Assembly (NCBI GenBank): GCA_036320915.1
Contig: JAXBDG010000015.1
Span: forward strand, 1,240,001-1,304,000
Source: Linnemannia elongata
Taxonomy: Eukaryota; Mortierellomycota; Mortierellomycetes; Mortierellales; Mortierellaceae
Length of the DNA: 64,000 nucleotides
Direction of reading: 5' to 3'
Both the position numbers and the translations under genes were made by a program. Shown in pieces: positions 14,494 to 26,185 of this stretch; the first letter of the stretch is position 1, and each line of letters opens with the position of its first letter. Below the pieces are notes generated by a model, which saw only the letters and a program-made list of their open reading frames with translations, did no database searches and was not told the origin of the DNA.

Positions 14494-15330
14494 GGGGTGT
14501 GGTCTCTGTGTGAATGTAAAGTAGGGGGAGGAGGGAAATGGTGAATGAGAAAAGTGTGGGTGAGATGAAAGGGGTTAATGGGGTGGGAGTCGTGAGGTGA
14601 GAAAAAAAAAAAAGGAAGGGTGTGGTGGTACTCTTTATTTTGAGTTGACTGAGCCAGGCAAGTTACTAATCCCGTGTGTCTGAATAAGCAAAAAAAATAC
14701 GATATAGCTGCAAGGAGAAAAAAAAAAAAAAGAAAAAAAAAAAAAAAAAAGAAAAAAAGCAAAACAACCCCGCGACTGCTCTTTTTCGGTGGCGTCACAT
14801 CCACGCCGCCTGCACGCTCTGCAATAAATTGAAAAAAAAATTATTAGTCTTAGAATGCGACCAAGTAACCAAAAACATTAAATCCCTAATCTCAAAGGCG
14901 GATGAAAACTGACAGGGAGTCGAGCTGATGTTTTGGGTGGTCCTGGCTGTATTCTAACTGGAAGATAGGTGACCGAGGATGGCAGTCTGAAGCGGTGTGT
15001 TGGTGGGAATAGAGGATGTGGAAGAAAACGCGGTTGGGCGGTTGGGCTGGGGTGTGTGTCTGCGTGTGTGTATGTGTGTATGTGTGTGTGTGTGTGTGTG
15101 CGTGTGTGTGTGTGTGTGGAAGTGCGGGGTTTGGGGCTCTGTTGTTAGGAGAGGCGCCTGCGTCAGAGACGGGGGAAAGAGAAAGGGAGGCGTTGCCTTG
15201 GGCGGCGGTGTCAGGAATGGGAGTAGGGTCGGGTCTATCGCTAGGGCCGGTTCCGGTGCCCGTGGTTCCATTGGTGGCTGTTGATAGTGTTAGATTTTTG
15301 TATCTTTTTTATTTTTGTCGGTTATTGCTG
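14494..15330. other. LSG1 promoter side and (GT)n microsatellite
   Basis: The first 300 bp are the LSG1 leader, pyrimidine-rich on the minus strand, with A-runs near 14720-14750. A (GT)n-type microsatellite lies at about 15050-15118. On the minus strand at 14954-15290 there are Pro/Thr/Ser-rich open frames that could be a relic of a low-complexity coding region, but no splice model or homology supports a gene. Confidence 0.5.
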
Positions 15331-15399
15331 ATGCCTGCTATTGACGCCTTTGTTGTTGACTGTTGCGAGATCGGGACCAAACAAAGGAAAGAGGCATTG

Positions 15400-16410
15400 G
15401 TCTCGCGCTTGCAAGCGCAATAAAAGTTGGGTTCTGCGAGAGACAAAGGAAGCCCCTTCCCCCCCACCACTACCTCCTATTCGACAAAAAATGACACGTT
15501 GGCGGCTCAAGAAGACCTCAAGTACACCCGCAACAATGGCGGGCGTCACACTGGAGAGCGATACAAAACAGCTGCTGAAGATACAGACTACTGGGCGATG
15601 GTGCCAAGAGTGGAGAGCACTCAAGCGAAAACAAGAGATCCATCCAGAACTACAATGGCATAGACTGGCCCGGCACCCTCGCCATAGTGCACGACAACAA
15701 ACCAGTCCACACATTCTTCAGTTCACAGCAGAACACTCGCCTCCGCGGCCATCGGATAAACAAGTTTCATGGAATGTTGCCCACCATGAGAGTCCTCCAC
15801 ATCTGACCCCCAGACCTCCATCAAGGCGACTGATGCCGACTATGCTTAGCAAGGATGGAGGACAACGACCACATATGGACATGCCCTGAGAGCAGGGATG
15901 CATACTTCGAGGTCGGGAGCACAACATTAGGGATGATTAACGTCTGGGGGAGGATTGCTACGAAATACTACAACAAGAACAGAAAGAAGGAACGCAAGAA
16001 GGAGAACCCGAGGCAAGACCAAGCGAGTGGGTAATACCGGGTCTCTGAGAGTGTCGAGAAAAGATTAGGAGGATGGTCAATTGGTCGGGGATAGTGAACC
16101 GCACCGTACGGAACGACAAGTGCACCGCGCATCACGTATTCCGAGGGCTGGTACCAAAAGCTCTTCCAGAATAATGGGACAAAGTATTCAGATATGTGCC
16201 CAAGAGCTTTGCCCAGCATGTAAACCGTCTCTTTTGCCGGTTTATTAAGAAGGAGGGACGAGAGAAGATCTACAAGTCACCCTGTGAGAGAGCGGGAAAT
16301 CCATCGAGTGGGAGAAACAGCTAGGCATTACCGACAGACAGAAACAACCCGGCAATAGATCTACGGCGAGCCGGGGTCCATGACGTAGAATATTGTGCTA
16401 AATTGATTTT

Positions 16411-16441
<31 letters not shown>
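15400..16441 (+). mobile_element. decayed LINE-type (non-LTR) retrotransposon 3' fragment with poly(A) tail
   Basis: In the frame of position 15663 the translation reads like the end of a LINE reverse-transcriptase polyprotein. There is an RNase H-like stretch around DWPGTLAIVHDNKP, then HRINKFHGMLPTMRVLH, then a C-x2-C-x8-H-x3-C cluster (codons at 15834, 15843, 15870, 15882). In-frame stops at 15804 and 15831, and more stops upstream, show it is dead. The fragment ends in A30 (16412-16441), as expected for target-primed insertion on the + strand. The 5' boundary is not resolved and lies somewhere in 15290-15480; no target-site duplication was found by eye. The LINE identity is inferred from motif style, not from a search. 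Confidence 0.6.
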
Positions 16442-16444
<3 letters not shown>

Positions 16445-16643
16445 AAAAAAAGACACACAAATGAAAACGGTGGCAAATTTGACTCTCTCCTTCAATCCAC
16501 ATCACCTTCCTGCCCATTTATATTCGACCTACCTCGCACTAAACCTTGTCCAACTTCCGATTCCACCTCCACTTATCCAACAAATCGCCCTTCGCTGCCT
16601 CACCATCCTCACAGCGCAGCACAAAGAACGCGGATAGTCCAGG

Positions 16644-18265
16644 AGTAAGTATAACATATGTTGACTTTATTGAGGAGGACGCGCCTTGAGTAGGAATATG
16701 CACGCTTACCAACCTTTCTCTATCTTTGCACTCTAGCCCTATCATCTAGTGGCGGACGACGCATTCGTCCATGAAGCATTGCTGAAGATTCAAATGGAAG
16801 GGTTCGACAAGGATCTCGCCCAGCAGCTGTTATGTGCGTGTACGATAACTGGTCAAGAACCGATCAGCAACGGCCAGGCCTCCAAGTTCTACAGATTCCT
16901 TAACTCTCAGCGGCTGGCCCTTGACCTCGAACAAGGAGATTCGCTGGCCCGATTAATCAAATCTGCTCTGGACGGGAGTCGTTCAACACAATTTGCCATC
17001 CATGTCAGGAATTTGGATGCGAACGAAGCGGTAGTTGAGCATGACATTCCTCCCAGCCTATTTCTACTTAGAGCCATGACAGCCATTCTTCCGATAAGCA
17101 TTGTCCTGTTCGATACTGGAGCTCCTTCGCATTTCTTTTCTCATCCAAGCCCTCAAGCTATTGTCGGATTGGTCCATGACAGCTCCAAGGCTCTTGGTTT
17201 TTCGGAAGTCAACACACTACGTACTACTCGAGTACAGACTGCAACACTGGACCCGAGTCGCACCCTTCCGACCAGACAAGCCGCTCTACCCCCAGGACCC
17301 CCAGCTGTTTTCAGACACGGACCGCGAGCTACATTGCATGATGGCGCTGACGTTGATTTGGACATTCTGAGAAGAATATTCCGAGAGAAGTGGTACGTAC
17401 CAAAAAAAAAAACACCAGCTCTCTAACTTGTCAAAAGCTTATTCAGTCGCATTGTGGAATTTGTTTTTAATACTTGTTTTCCCTCTCACTTATTAGTGTA
17501 GAGAGGATAAAAAAGGACACCCAAGACGTCTGCAAGAAAGCCAAATTGGCCAGGCTACAAAAGAGTCAGACACGCGATGAGAAGGTGGTGGAGGCTAGAT
17601 TGAACCAATGGAAGGCCGAGGAACGTCGGACACGACTTCCCCGTAACATCACCTCCGAGACAGCCACAGAGATCCAACGCCGATTCGGTCTTTTTCAAGA
17701 GGACTTCAGCCAGAATCACGCGCACTATGTTCTCAATCGCGAGGAGAAAGGCTCTACGTTCTCTTTGTACAAGTCCCTGTTGAAGGCGACATTCGACAAC
17801 GCCTGGGAGGAGGAGCTTGAGAAACCGACAGAGGAACTGACTTCGGCGGAAGGAGCTACCACTGCGGGTGCCAGCCAAGCGGATCTCGACACCAAGGACC
17901 TTCGTGTGATCACGCTGCCCCTGAGTCGGATCGTCCGAAAGGATATTTCTATTGAGGACCTGGATGAGTCCCTGTTGATCTGTACACAGCTCCATGGGAT
18001 TTTGTCCGACCCGGATCACACTACATCCCTATACCACAAGGCCCAAGTAATGTTAGAGGTTATGGACAATGATTCCTACGTTTGCAGCATGGTCAAGGAG
18101 ACGTTGGAGGCCAATGGTGATACTACGGACCTTGCTACAAAAATTCAAGAGATGCTGGACCGGCTTCAAGCTCCCACTGATCCACCCACTCATATTCGGG
18201 ACATTCTCGAAACGAAGCAGGCTGAATTATCCCTTTTCATGGAAGACGTCTGCATCTGTGCATAA
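16644..18265 (+). CDS. N-terminal half of the Fanzor gene, or a separate element-encoded protein
   Basis: Exons ...16644, 16750-17392, 17497-18265; 470 residues to the TAA. The start is ATG split by the first intron: A at 16644, then TG at 16750, giving MADDAFVHEALLKIQ. No upstream in-frame ATG is needed. I do not recognise residues 1-215. Residues 215-470 are charged and mostly helical, with coiled-coil-like KxxKLARLQKSQTRDEK. The exon continues past the TAA for 15 bases to a GTAAGT donor at 18281, in phase 0 with the first Fanzor exon. The original product may therefore have been one protein of about 1,660 residues, with the TAA a disabling change. The alternative is a real stop with the donor in a 3' UTR. 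Confidence 0.6.
18263..18265 (+). other. in-frame TAA between the two halves of the Fanzor gene
   Basis: TAA occurs 15 bases before the splice donor at 18281, although reading phase is otherwise continuous into exon 18375-19362. Around it other frames give protein-like pieces (KDDLM before the donor; VKALFKEVPNW after the acceptor), so one or two small indels are an alternative to a single nonsense change. Confidence 0.6.
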
Positions 18266-18374
18266 AAGACGACCTTATGGGTAAGTTTTTTATACTACTT
18301 ATCAGCTATGAGTTCCGCTTACCATCACAAGTTCATGTCCACTAATGTATATTCTTACATCCATACACGTTTAG

Positions 18375-21300
18375 CTCTGTCAAGGCGCTCTTCAAGGAAG
18401 TGCCAAATTGGATCTTAGGGATTTATTCCCGAAGGATTTCGTTTTTCGCGACGAACACTTTAACAAAGAGGGGGCAGCCATAGTGGAGGTTGGCGTTATA
18501 ACCCCCGAATGGCAGCAACGCGTCAAGGACGAGATCCAGCAGAAATCGCGGCTGAAAGGGCATGTAGCGTTTTTGAGTCAGGACTATCTTCAGTATCTTG
18601 GGGCACGGATGCCCGGTAGCCGGGACAAGTCCAACAAGGACAAGACATCTCACGCCGACTGGGACCGGGCCCTTCTCGCCATCTATGGAGACGCTCGCCC
18701 TGACGCCGGAGCTGAGATTAATGTCGAATTCGACGACCCTGTGCCTCTCAACAAGAATGCGACGAATATATCCAATACACTGATGAGAGAATATGCAACC
18801 AATATCAACAACATCTGGGATGGATCCATCCACCAGAAACTACGTCTTTACGTTATACGATACTTACTTCGCATAAACCTACGCCCTATCAGCGAAAACA
18901 ACTATCGGGAAAACAAGCGCCAACGAGCGATCGATAAGGCGGAACAGAGGAAACTCGAGTCGGATTCTGCAAATGAACGGGAACGGGGAGCCTTTCGAGT
19001 TTGGAGGAGACGGCACACGGAGTTATGTGATCAACTGGACAGAGCAGTGTCCACCGAACGCCCCAACGAACGCATCAACAAAGTCCTTCGGCTCATTGGG
19101 ATACATTTGAGTCGACATCCAAGCAAGAAGGAGGCACTCACTAGGTCCTCTCGTCGAGACAGCGGTGGCATGGAGTACGAGTACGAGTCCGACTCAGAGT
19201 TTGATGAATCGGATTCAGAGGACAGCGATTGTGACAGCGAGCTTGGTGGAGATGCAAGCAGGATCAATTTCGAAGCAGGCGACCATTCAGCCGATTTCAA
19301 GGGAGGTGTCCAGGAAAATCCGACCGGCGGATCCAGTGTTGAAAATAGCGCATTCCGGCCAGGTAAGGAAGCTTGTTTCATCACAGCAGTTTTGAAAATG
19401 CAACGTCTCATAAGACTAACACTAAAACCCTACTGTTTTTATCGCTTTTTTAGAGATATTCCAGACCAAAGAACCAACATCGCGGAAGCTCAGAGGCCTT
19501 GAGGTTGTTGCAGCCAAGTTGCTCGATCGCGTGGAAAGCCTTGACGGTGTGACCGATGCGATGGTTCGGAGTGAACTCTATGAACCCGAGCTCTACTCGA
19601 CCGAGGAGATTGGTGTGGTCGCAAGGGTGGTGACACTGCTAACACCATTCACACCAAAACGAACGGGGCCAGGGCCTGACGGCTCATATCCTCGCCACGT
19701 CCTTGCACTCGGCCCTTTTGCATATCTCGCGAACACTATATTGCGCGCGGCTGGCTACTCGGATTTCAGGAGGAGGATATGCCCGGTCTACTCTGTCGGT
19801 CATCGCCATGCTCTACCCCTTGACTCGACCGGCATGTATGAAGTGTTTAGCGGACGAGATCAGGGTCGGTTTGACGCCATGGGGCCCAATGGTAGAATTA
19901 TCGCCTCCTCAGCGGCCACCCGGATGTCTCAGGGTCACAGAGACGCCACGTTTTCTGCCTTTCTGGACCGAAATGTGATTGATGAGACCTGTAAGGCTTA
20001 CGGACTCGTATTTGTTCACCGGTAAGAAATCCCTTTTGTTTGGTAAACATTGTCACGCATGTCCACATAATCAATGATAATACCCAATAACGTGTGCTTC
20101 CGATGTCTTGATGAAACAATAGAATTGTCTTTGTGGATCGATATACAGTGCGGATACAAGGACGTCAGATCACAGCAGGCTCAAATCGCCATGTGGTGAC
20201 AAGTGCATATGACGACAAGAGGAAAAAGAAACAACAACTCCCCGGATCCATTGACTGGAATCGAGAGCTATCCACGTCAGGGCACACCCACGCTTCGGCC
20301 AAGACAGAGGCAGATCGTTTGAAAGTAGATCAGGAGGCGTTGCTCACGAAGCTCAAGCCATTGAGGAAACGTCTCCAGGTGGCGGAGTCTGTCCGACGAG
20401 GTGCGGACGCGGTGTTTCGCAAGTCAGAGGGTGCCGACAAAGCGACCAGGACTGAACTATACAAGGAACTGCAAAGTGCCCGAGCCGACGTTCAGTCTAT
20501 CCGACTAGAGACAACACCCCTAGAGAGTCAACTTCGGGCTGCCAAGCAACATCGAAACTACTACAACAGGTTATCAAAAACAACGACATTGGCATCGACA
20601 GCGACCCCCGATCAACGACCGCCGCAAGATATATCACGACCCACTGTTGGGCATCCTGGCCTCCAGAATTTTGTCGAGGCGGTCCGTCTTGATGATCTAC
20701 TTGATGGATTGAGCGATGTGGATCGACAACTCGCGTCGTCAGGAACCGACAGAGGCCTTGTTGTGATGTCTGGGACAGTTCCGTCACTGTGGTCGACCCT
20801 TGGTAGTCTGAGCAACCGTTATCATGCGTTGTCTGGTATGTGCTTATTTCATTTCCGACCTGTTCTTGTTCTCTGACTCTAAAGCTATCGTCTTGAGTTA
20901 AATTCTTGGTGTATTTAATTTATTTTTGTAATAGAACACCTTGACACACAAGATACATCTGTCGACCCAACACCGAGCACCATCCCTACGCCGGGACTTC
21001 CCTTCACACCCAAAGCGCCCCTTCTGCCGCATCAGAGGAAGAGTGCTTTCAAGTCTGTCAAGTTCGCGAAACCTAGTCGAATAACGTCCCGTCAGATTTA
21101 CGAGGTGGGGGGAGGAAGGGAAGCTGCAAGGACCAGAGAGGCTCTGCTGCGTCGCCCAGAGAATTCCGATATACCTCGATTGCATGAAGACATCGGCAGG
21201 TCCTCCGTTTTCCGCGCAATCACCCTTGATGACGTTGATAACGCACAAACTGTTCGAAACGGTGCGACAACCCGCCTTCGAGCTTTTGAATCATCCAAAA

Positions 21301-22347
21301 AACTGGTGAAGAGTGCCCATCACCGAGAACTTCAGACGGAACATGCATGGCAAACTCTTGCTGCCCAGGAACGAAAGCTTATCCAAGAGAATGCTCATCG
21401 TAAGTTCATAAAATGGGAAATGGCATGCAGTACCGATTGTGCAATAGGCAGCATGGTGACAATTCTATAATGAATCACCATACTGACAAACATAGCATTT
21501 CTTCGTTCTCATTATTGATACAGACCATGTCAACGGTACATGTCCTCCCCAGGCCTCCACTGCATCCTCGGCAATAGCAGCCATTTCTCTCACAAGTCCG
21601 CCTCACCTTCTTCAGCTGGCACCCTCGATGTCTCCCCCGTTTGTAGCTCCGCCCTCTATGGCCTTCTCTCCGGCGGCCCCACCCTCGACGACATCTTCTT
21701 CGGCGGCACAGTCATCTGCTACGTTTCTCGCCGTTGATCCAGTTGACGGATATTGTGCAACATGCGAACACCATCATTTCCCTGACAGGACACCGACAGG
21801 ATTACAATACCCCACAACCTGTCCAAATCAGTTCCTTCCGGTGATTCCGATCATGTTTGTTGGGACTGCTGGGGTATGTAATGGTTCCCGCATTGGAGGA
21901 CATATGAAGTACGGGGGAGGGCGTATCCTGGAACAACACAGACGAACCGCGCTGGTGTTAATGACGAACGAGCATATGACCAGCAAGGTTTGCCCACTGT
22001 GTTTCGCGCTGGTTCGGCTATCGAAGGCAAGACGCGATGTCAAAGGAGAGTCGAAACTGGTATCCGTCCACGGTGCAGTGGAATGTACGAACCCAGGATG
22101 CATCTCCTACGCCATTGGGTATTGCCGACGTGGCCGAGACAGCAATGCCTGCATAAACATCGCTTTAGCAGGTTACTCTCAGCTCACCAGCCGCAGGCGA
22201 GAAACCCTGCAACCATACTCGAGATCCATGCGCCCACAGGGCGCCACCCACTCCCAACACCAGCCTGATATTGCTGGAACCCATACATCTCTGATTGCAC
22301 CAGTGACAGGTCCGCAGGACCTTGATGCCAACGGAGTCCTTGTCTAG
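18375..22347 (+). CDS. Fanzor-type RNA-guided nuclease (eukaryotic TnpB homologue), C-terminal portion
   Basis: Exons 18375-19362, 19454-20021, 20123-20835, 20935-21399, 21524-22347; 1,185 residues, phase-consistent. Fanzors are nuclear RuvC-like nucleases guided by an element-encoded RNA and carried on eukaryotic transposons. The published Fanzor signature (Asp, long spacer, [TS][TS]xx, C4 zinc finger, RD) is present. RuvC-I is in GTDRGLVV (Asp codon 20748-20750). The zinc finger is introduced by NEHMTSKVCPLC (Glu of the alternative catalytic type, TS at 21979-21984), then CTNPGC. RuvC-III is RGRDSNA (Asp 22138-22140). The Asp-to-TS spacer is about 336 residues, longer than usual, partly from a Pro/Ser/Ala-rich insertion near 21540-21740. 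The N-terminal part has acidic Ser/Asp/Glu repeats near 19180-19260. No in-frame ATG occurs until about 18609. Confidence 0.85.
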
Positions 22348-22478
22348 CAAGGCTTATGTAAGTCAACCGTTGTTATGTTGTTTATGAACCAAGCCTTTTT
22401 TGCTGCCTTCTACTCTCAGATTAACTAAAAATTTTTTGTTGTTTTCACTAATTTTGCGTGAAATACTTAGTCAATAAA
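22348..22478 (+). other. 3' flank of the Fanzor gene
   Basis: Directly after the stop there is a 7-bp inverted repeat (22349-22355 with 22391-22397) and a potential 62-nt intron (GTAAGT at 22358, CAG at 22417-22419). Fanzor guide RNAs are known to come from the 3' end or flank of the gene, so this is the place to look for one. The sequence alone does not prove it. Confidence 0.3.
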
Positions 22479-22484
22479 ACGCGC
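22479..22484 (+). promoter_or_regulatory. ACGCGC element upstream of MCM5
   Basis: An ACGCG core lies 211-216 bp before the MCM5 start. In ascomycetes ACGCGT (MluI cell-cycle box) binds MBF and drives G1/S transcription. The last base differs here. Assignment is by analogy. Confidence 0.3.
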
Positions 22485-22694
22485 TTTAAAAAACGAAAAC
22501 AAAGAAGCCAGTCCCTCTGTCACTGTAAGGTTCGCTCAGGGACACAGTGGCAAAAGACCAGCCGTTGTTTTCTTTCTCTTCTTTCATCACCCACTCCTCC
22601 TCGTCCTAACCGTTTCATTCGTCGACAACGGTGCTCTCTCCCTCTACGTCCCTCCTCCCTTCAACAAACACAACCACAAACACACACAGACACG

Positions 22695-25599
22695 ATGGCA
22701 AACGTTGGTTGGGACACAGGTCGAATTCACACCGCGCAGGTCCTGCCTCCCCAGGACGACGACGCGGGTCTCAACACCATGAACACCATCCAGGAGGTCT
22801 TCTCGGCCTTCATTCAGCAGTTCCACATTAACGGCGTCTACATCTATCGGTAAAACATAAACGCCATCGCTTAATATACGTTACCTTGAAATTGGAACAA
22901 ACAAGTCTGCATAGTAGAAACTCATTCTCTTACCTTCCCTCCTCATTTCAACGTGAATAGTGATCAGTTGCGTCAGAACGTTATGCTGAAGCGTCATATG
23001 CTGGACGTTGACGTCGGACATTTGATTGCCTTCAACCAGGAACTCGCCCACCATTTGACTCAGAAGCCTTCGGAGCTTTTGCCTTTGGTAAGTCAGAGAG
23101 CTGTACAAAACACGGACATTTACTTTACTGACAAAATTATCCAACATCCAACTAACCATTTTCCTGCTTAATTAAATGTTTGAAATAGTTCGAGAAGGCT
23201 ATTCAGCTGCATGCCAAGAGGATTATCAACGTCAACCCCAATGTGGAATTTGAGGGCGAGGACTACCAGGTCGTTCTCCACTCGAGTGCAAACATGATCA
23301 AGATTCGCCACCTCAATGTAAATAACACTTCAGGACACACTTCAAAAGGATCAGAGTAATTGAACAGTTGTTCACAGCATTGTACTACAGGATAGTCACC
23401 CCCAACTCACCCGTCTTGAAATTCCGCTCTATCTTTTCAAACTATAGGCGAACAGCATTTCAAAGTTGATCCGCATCTCAGGAATCATCATCGCAGCCTC
23501 GCCTCTCACCTCCAAGGCCACGTCTCTGACACTCAGATGCAAAACTTGCCAAAAGACCAGGAAGTTGCCCATTCAGGCTGGATTTTCAGGAGTCAACATG
23601 CCCCGTACCTGCGACTTGTAAGCAACAACAGACATTGCCTCCTCGATAGCAATTTCCGTTAAGGAAATATCGTCAGGAGATAATGAACTCATGAGAAACA
23701 TTTTTTTCGTGTGCGCAATATTTAGGAGCGTTGGCGCAGAACCAAACCCTTCAGGATGCGGCTTGGACCCATATGTCGTCGATCACGACAAGTCAGTGTG
23801 CGTGGACCAGCAGATTTTGAAGCTCCAGGAGTCGCCCGATGATGTTCCCGTTGGAGAGTTGCCCCGTCATGTTCTGCTCAGCGCTGACAGAGAATTGACC
23901 AACAGGGTCGTCCCAGGATCTAGAGCGACTATCATGGGTGTCTACTCTGTCTTCCAGACCAAGCCCGGCGTAAGTGTCTCTTTTCGCCACCATGCCTTGA
24001 AGCAACTGGACATTTTGTAACCGTCTAACTCGTGTTTTTGTTGGCCGATTATAGAAGGGAAACAACGCCATCGCCATCCGCACTCCTTACATTCGCGTGG
24101 TTGGAATCAACACGGAGACTGATGCTTCTGGTCGCAAAAGGAACTTTACTGATGAGGAAGAGGAAGAATTCATCGCCATGTCCAGAGAGCCGGGTCTTTA
24201 CCAAAAGTTTGCCAACAGTATCGCTCCTTCGATTTTCGGAAACCATGGTATGTGGGCACACACAGGACTACAGAAGTACCTTATTGTGTAAGTTTGACGT
24301 CCAAAAGCAAGTGCTAATGTATTCTAAACCTTCTTATTCTACCTGTAGATATCAAGAAGGCCATTTCGTGCTTGTTGTTTGGTGGATCAAAAAACGTTTT
24401 GCCAGACGGCATGAAGCTTCGTGGAGATATCAACGTCCTCTTGCTCGGTGACCCAGGTACCGCCAAGTCGCAGCTGTTGAAGTTTGTTGAAAAGGTTTCA
24501 CCTATCTCTGTCTACACCTCCGGCAAGGGAAGTTCCGCCGCCGGTTTGACTGCTTCGGTTGTCAGGGAGCCATCAACACGCGAGTTCTATCTGGAGGGAG
24601 GTGCTATGGTTCTTGCTGATGGAGGAGTTGTCTGTATCGATGAGTTTGACAAGATGAGGGACGAAGACAGAGTTGCTATTCACGAAGCCATGGAACAGCA
24701 GACCATTTCGATCGCCAAGGCAGGAATCACAACCATTCTCAACTCAAGGACGTCGGTCTTGGCTGCGGCCAACCCTGTCTTTGGGCGATACGACGACATG
24801 CGCTCTGCAGGCGAGAACATTGATTTCCAGACGACTATTTTGTCCAGATTCGATATGATCTTTATTCTCAAGGACGAGCACAACGAGGCACGGGATATGA
24901 CTATTGCTCGCCACGTTATGAACGTACACATGGACCGACCCAGCGAGACGGCTGCCAGTGAAATTAGCATTGAAAAGATGAAGAACTATATCAGCTACTG
25001 CAAACTCAAGTCGGCTCCCCGTCTGACCAAGGAGGCTGCGGAGAAGTTGAGCAGTCATTTTGTTGGTATTCGCTCGACCGTTGGACATATGCAGGACATG
25101 GAGGGTGTCAGGACATCGATCCCCATCACCATCCGTCAGCTGGAAGCTATTATCCGTATTTCCGAGTCCCTGGCCAAGATGACTCTTTCACCGCGTGCCA
25201 CTGAACAGCATGTCGATGAGGCCATTCGTCTGTTCAAGTTCTCTACCATGGATGCCGTCAACGCTGGTACCAGTAAGTTTCTTCGCTTTGTCTTACGTTT
25301 ATAACGTGAATGCTTTGCTGTAATGCTCGGTGTATTGACTTGTCACTCTTCTATCTCTATATTTATTAGTGGATGGAAAGACGCGTCAGCAGGGTGCTGA
25401 GGAGGTTCGCCATGTGGAAGAGGCTATCCGTCGTCGTGTGGCCATTGGATCGCAGATCCCGACGGCAGTCCTAGTTCGTGAGCTCGAGTCGCAAGGATAC
25501 AACTCTCGTAATGTCGAGAGGGCGATCTTTATGCTTGAGAGGCAGGAGGTTCTCCAGTACACCAACATGCGCAAGAGCGTTCGTCGCCAGCGCATGTAG
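22695..25599 (+). CDS. MCM5: MCM5 subunit of the replicative helicase
   Basis: Eight exons: 22695-22849, 22961-23087, 23189-23317, 23448-23617, 23726-23969, 24055-24247, 24349-25272, 25370-25599; 723 residues. Subunit of the MCM2-7 ring that unwinds DNA at replication forks. The N-terminus [18 protein letters not shown] is typical of MCM5. The N-terminal zinc ribbon is seen (CKTC ... TCD ... SGCG). The AAA+ core has Walker [13 protein letters not shown], Walker B CIDEFDKM and the SRFD arginine-finger motif. The C-terminal winged helix covers the last exon. The length is normal and all catalytic motifs are intact. It is transcribed away from LSG1, with the mobile-element island between them. 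Confidence 0.97.
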
Positions 25600-26185
25600 A
25601 CAACTTTCTTTTTTTCTATTTCTTTCGTAAACAACAAAAACAACTAAACAACACAAAATAATAATACTATCGTTTTTTTTTTTGCTACAATTCTTCCATG
25701 GTTCTTTCTCTCGCACACGCTCTCTCACTCTCTCACTCTCTCACTCTCATTCTCTATCTCTCTCTCTCTCGCTATCTCTCTCTCTATCTCTCTCTCTCTC
25801 TGGTGTGTGGGTTTTTGCCACGATGTCAGTCTGATTCATGCAGAGCAACAGTCACTTGAACACGCTCGGACTCTGTGGCTTGTCAGACGACGTGGAAAGG
25901 GAGAGTTGGCTTTCGCGTTCTCTTTCCCAATACCCCTTGTGAGTCGCAAGGGGGTCAGTTGGAGTGAAGAAAGAGGGAACAGAAGGAACTGATTCATTTT
26001 TACCTCCTTTCCCAACACCCCTCAACCTTCTTTTATTATTTTGTAATTTCAATCTTTTCTTCTTTCGTTTTCTTTTCATCACCTCCCACTCAGCCCAGCG
26101 CATCAACTCAGGAACACGCACAGGTCCGACAACAACCAACCATCTGCATTCAACCACACTGACAAAACAACAAACGTAACAAACC
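25600..26185. other. MCM5-lectin intergenic region
   Basis: 586 bp without a gene. A (TC)n-rich microsatellite at about 25700-25802 is followed by the CA/CAA-rich leader of the lectin gene. Confidence 0.6.

Noticed and set aside
14900..22700. Terminal inverted repeats or Helitron ends bounding the Fanzor element
   Set aside because: No convincing inverted repeat, target-site duplication or Helitron terminal motif was found by eye on either side.
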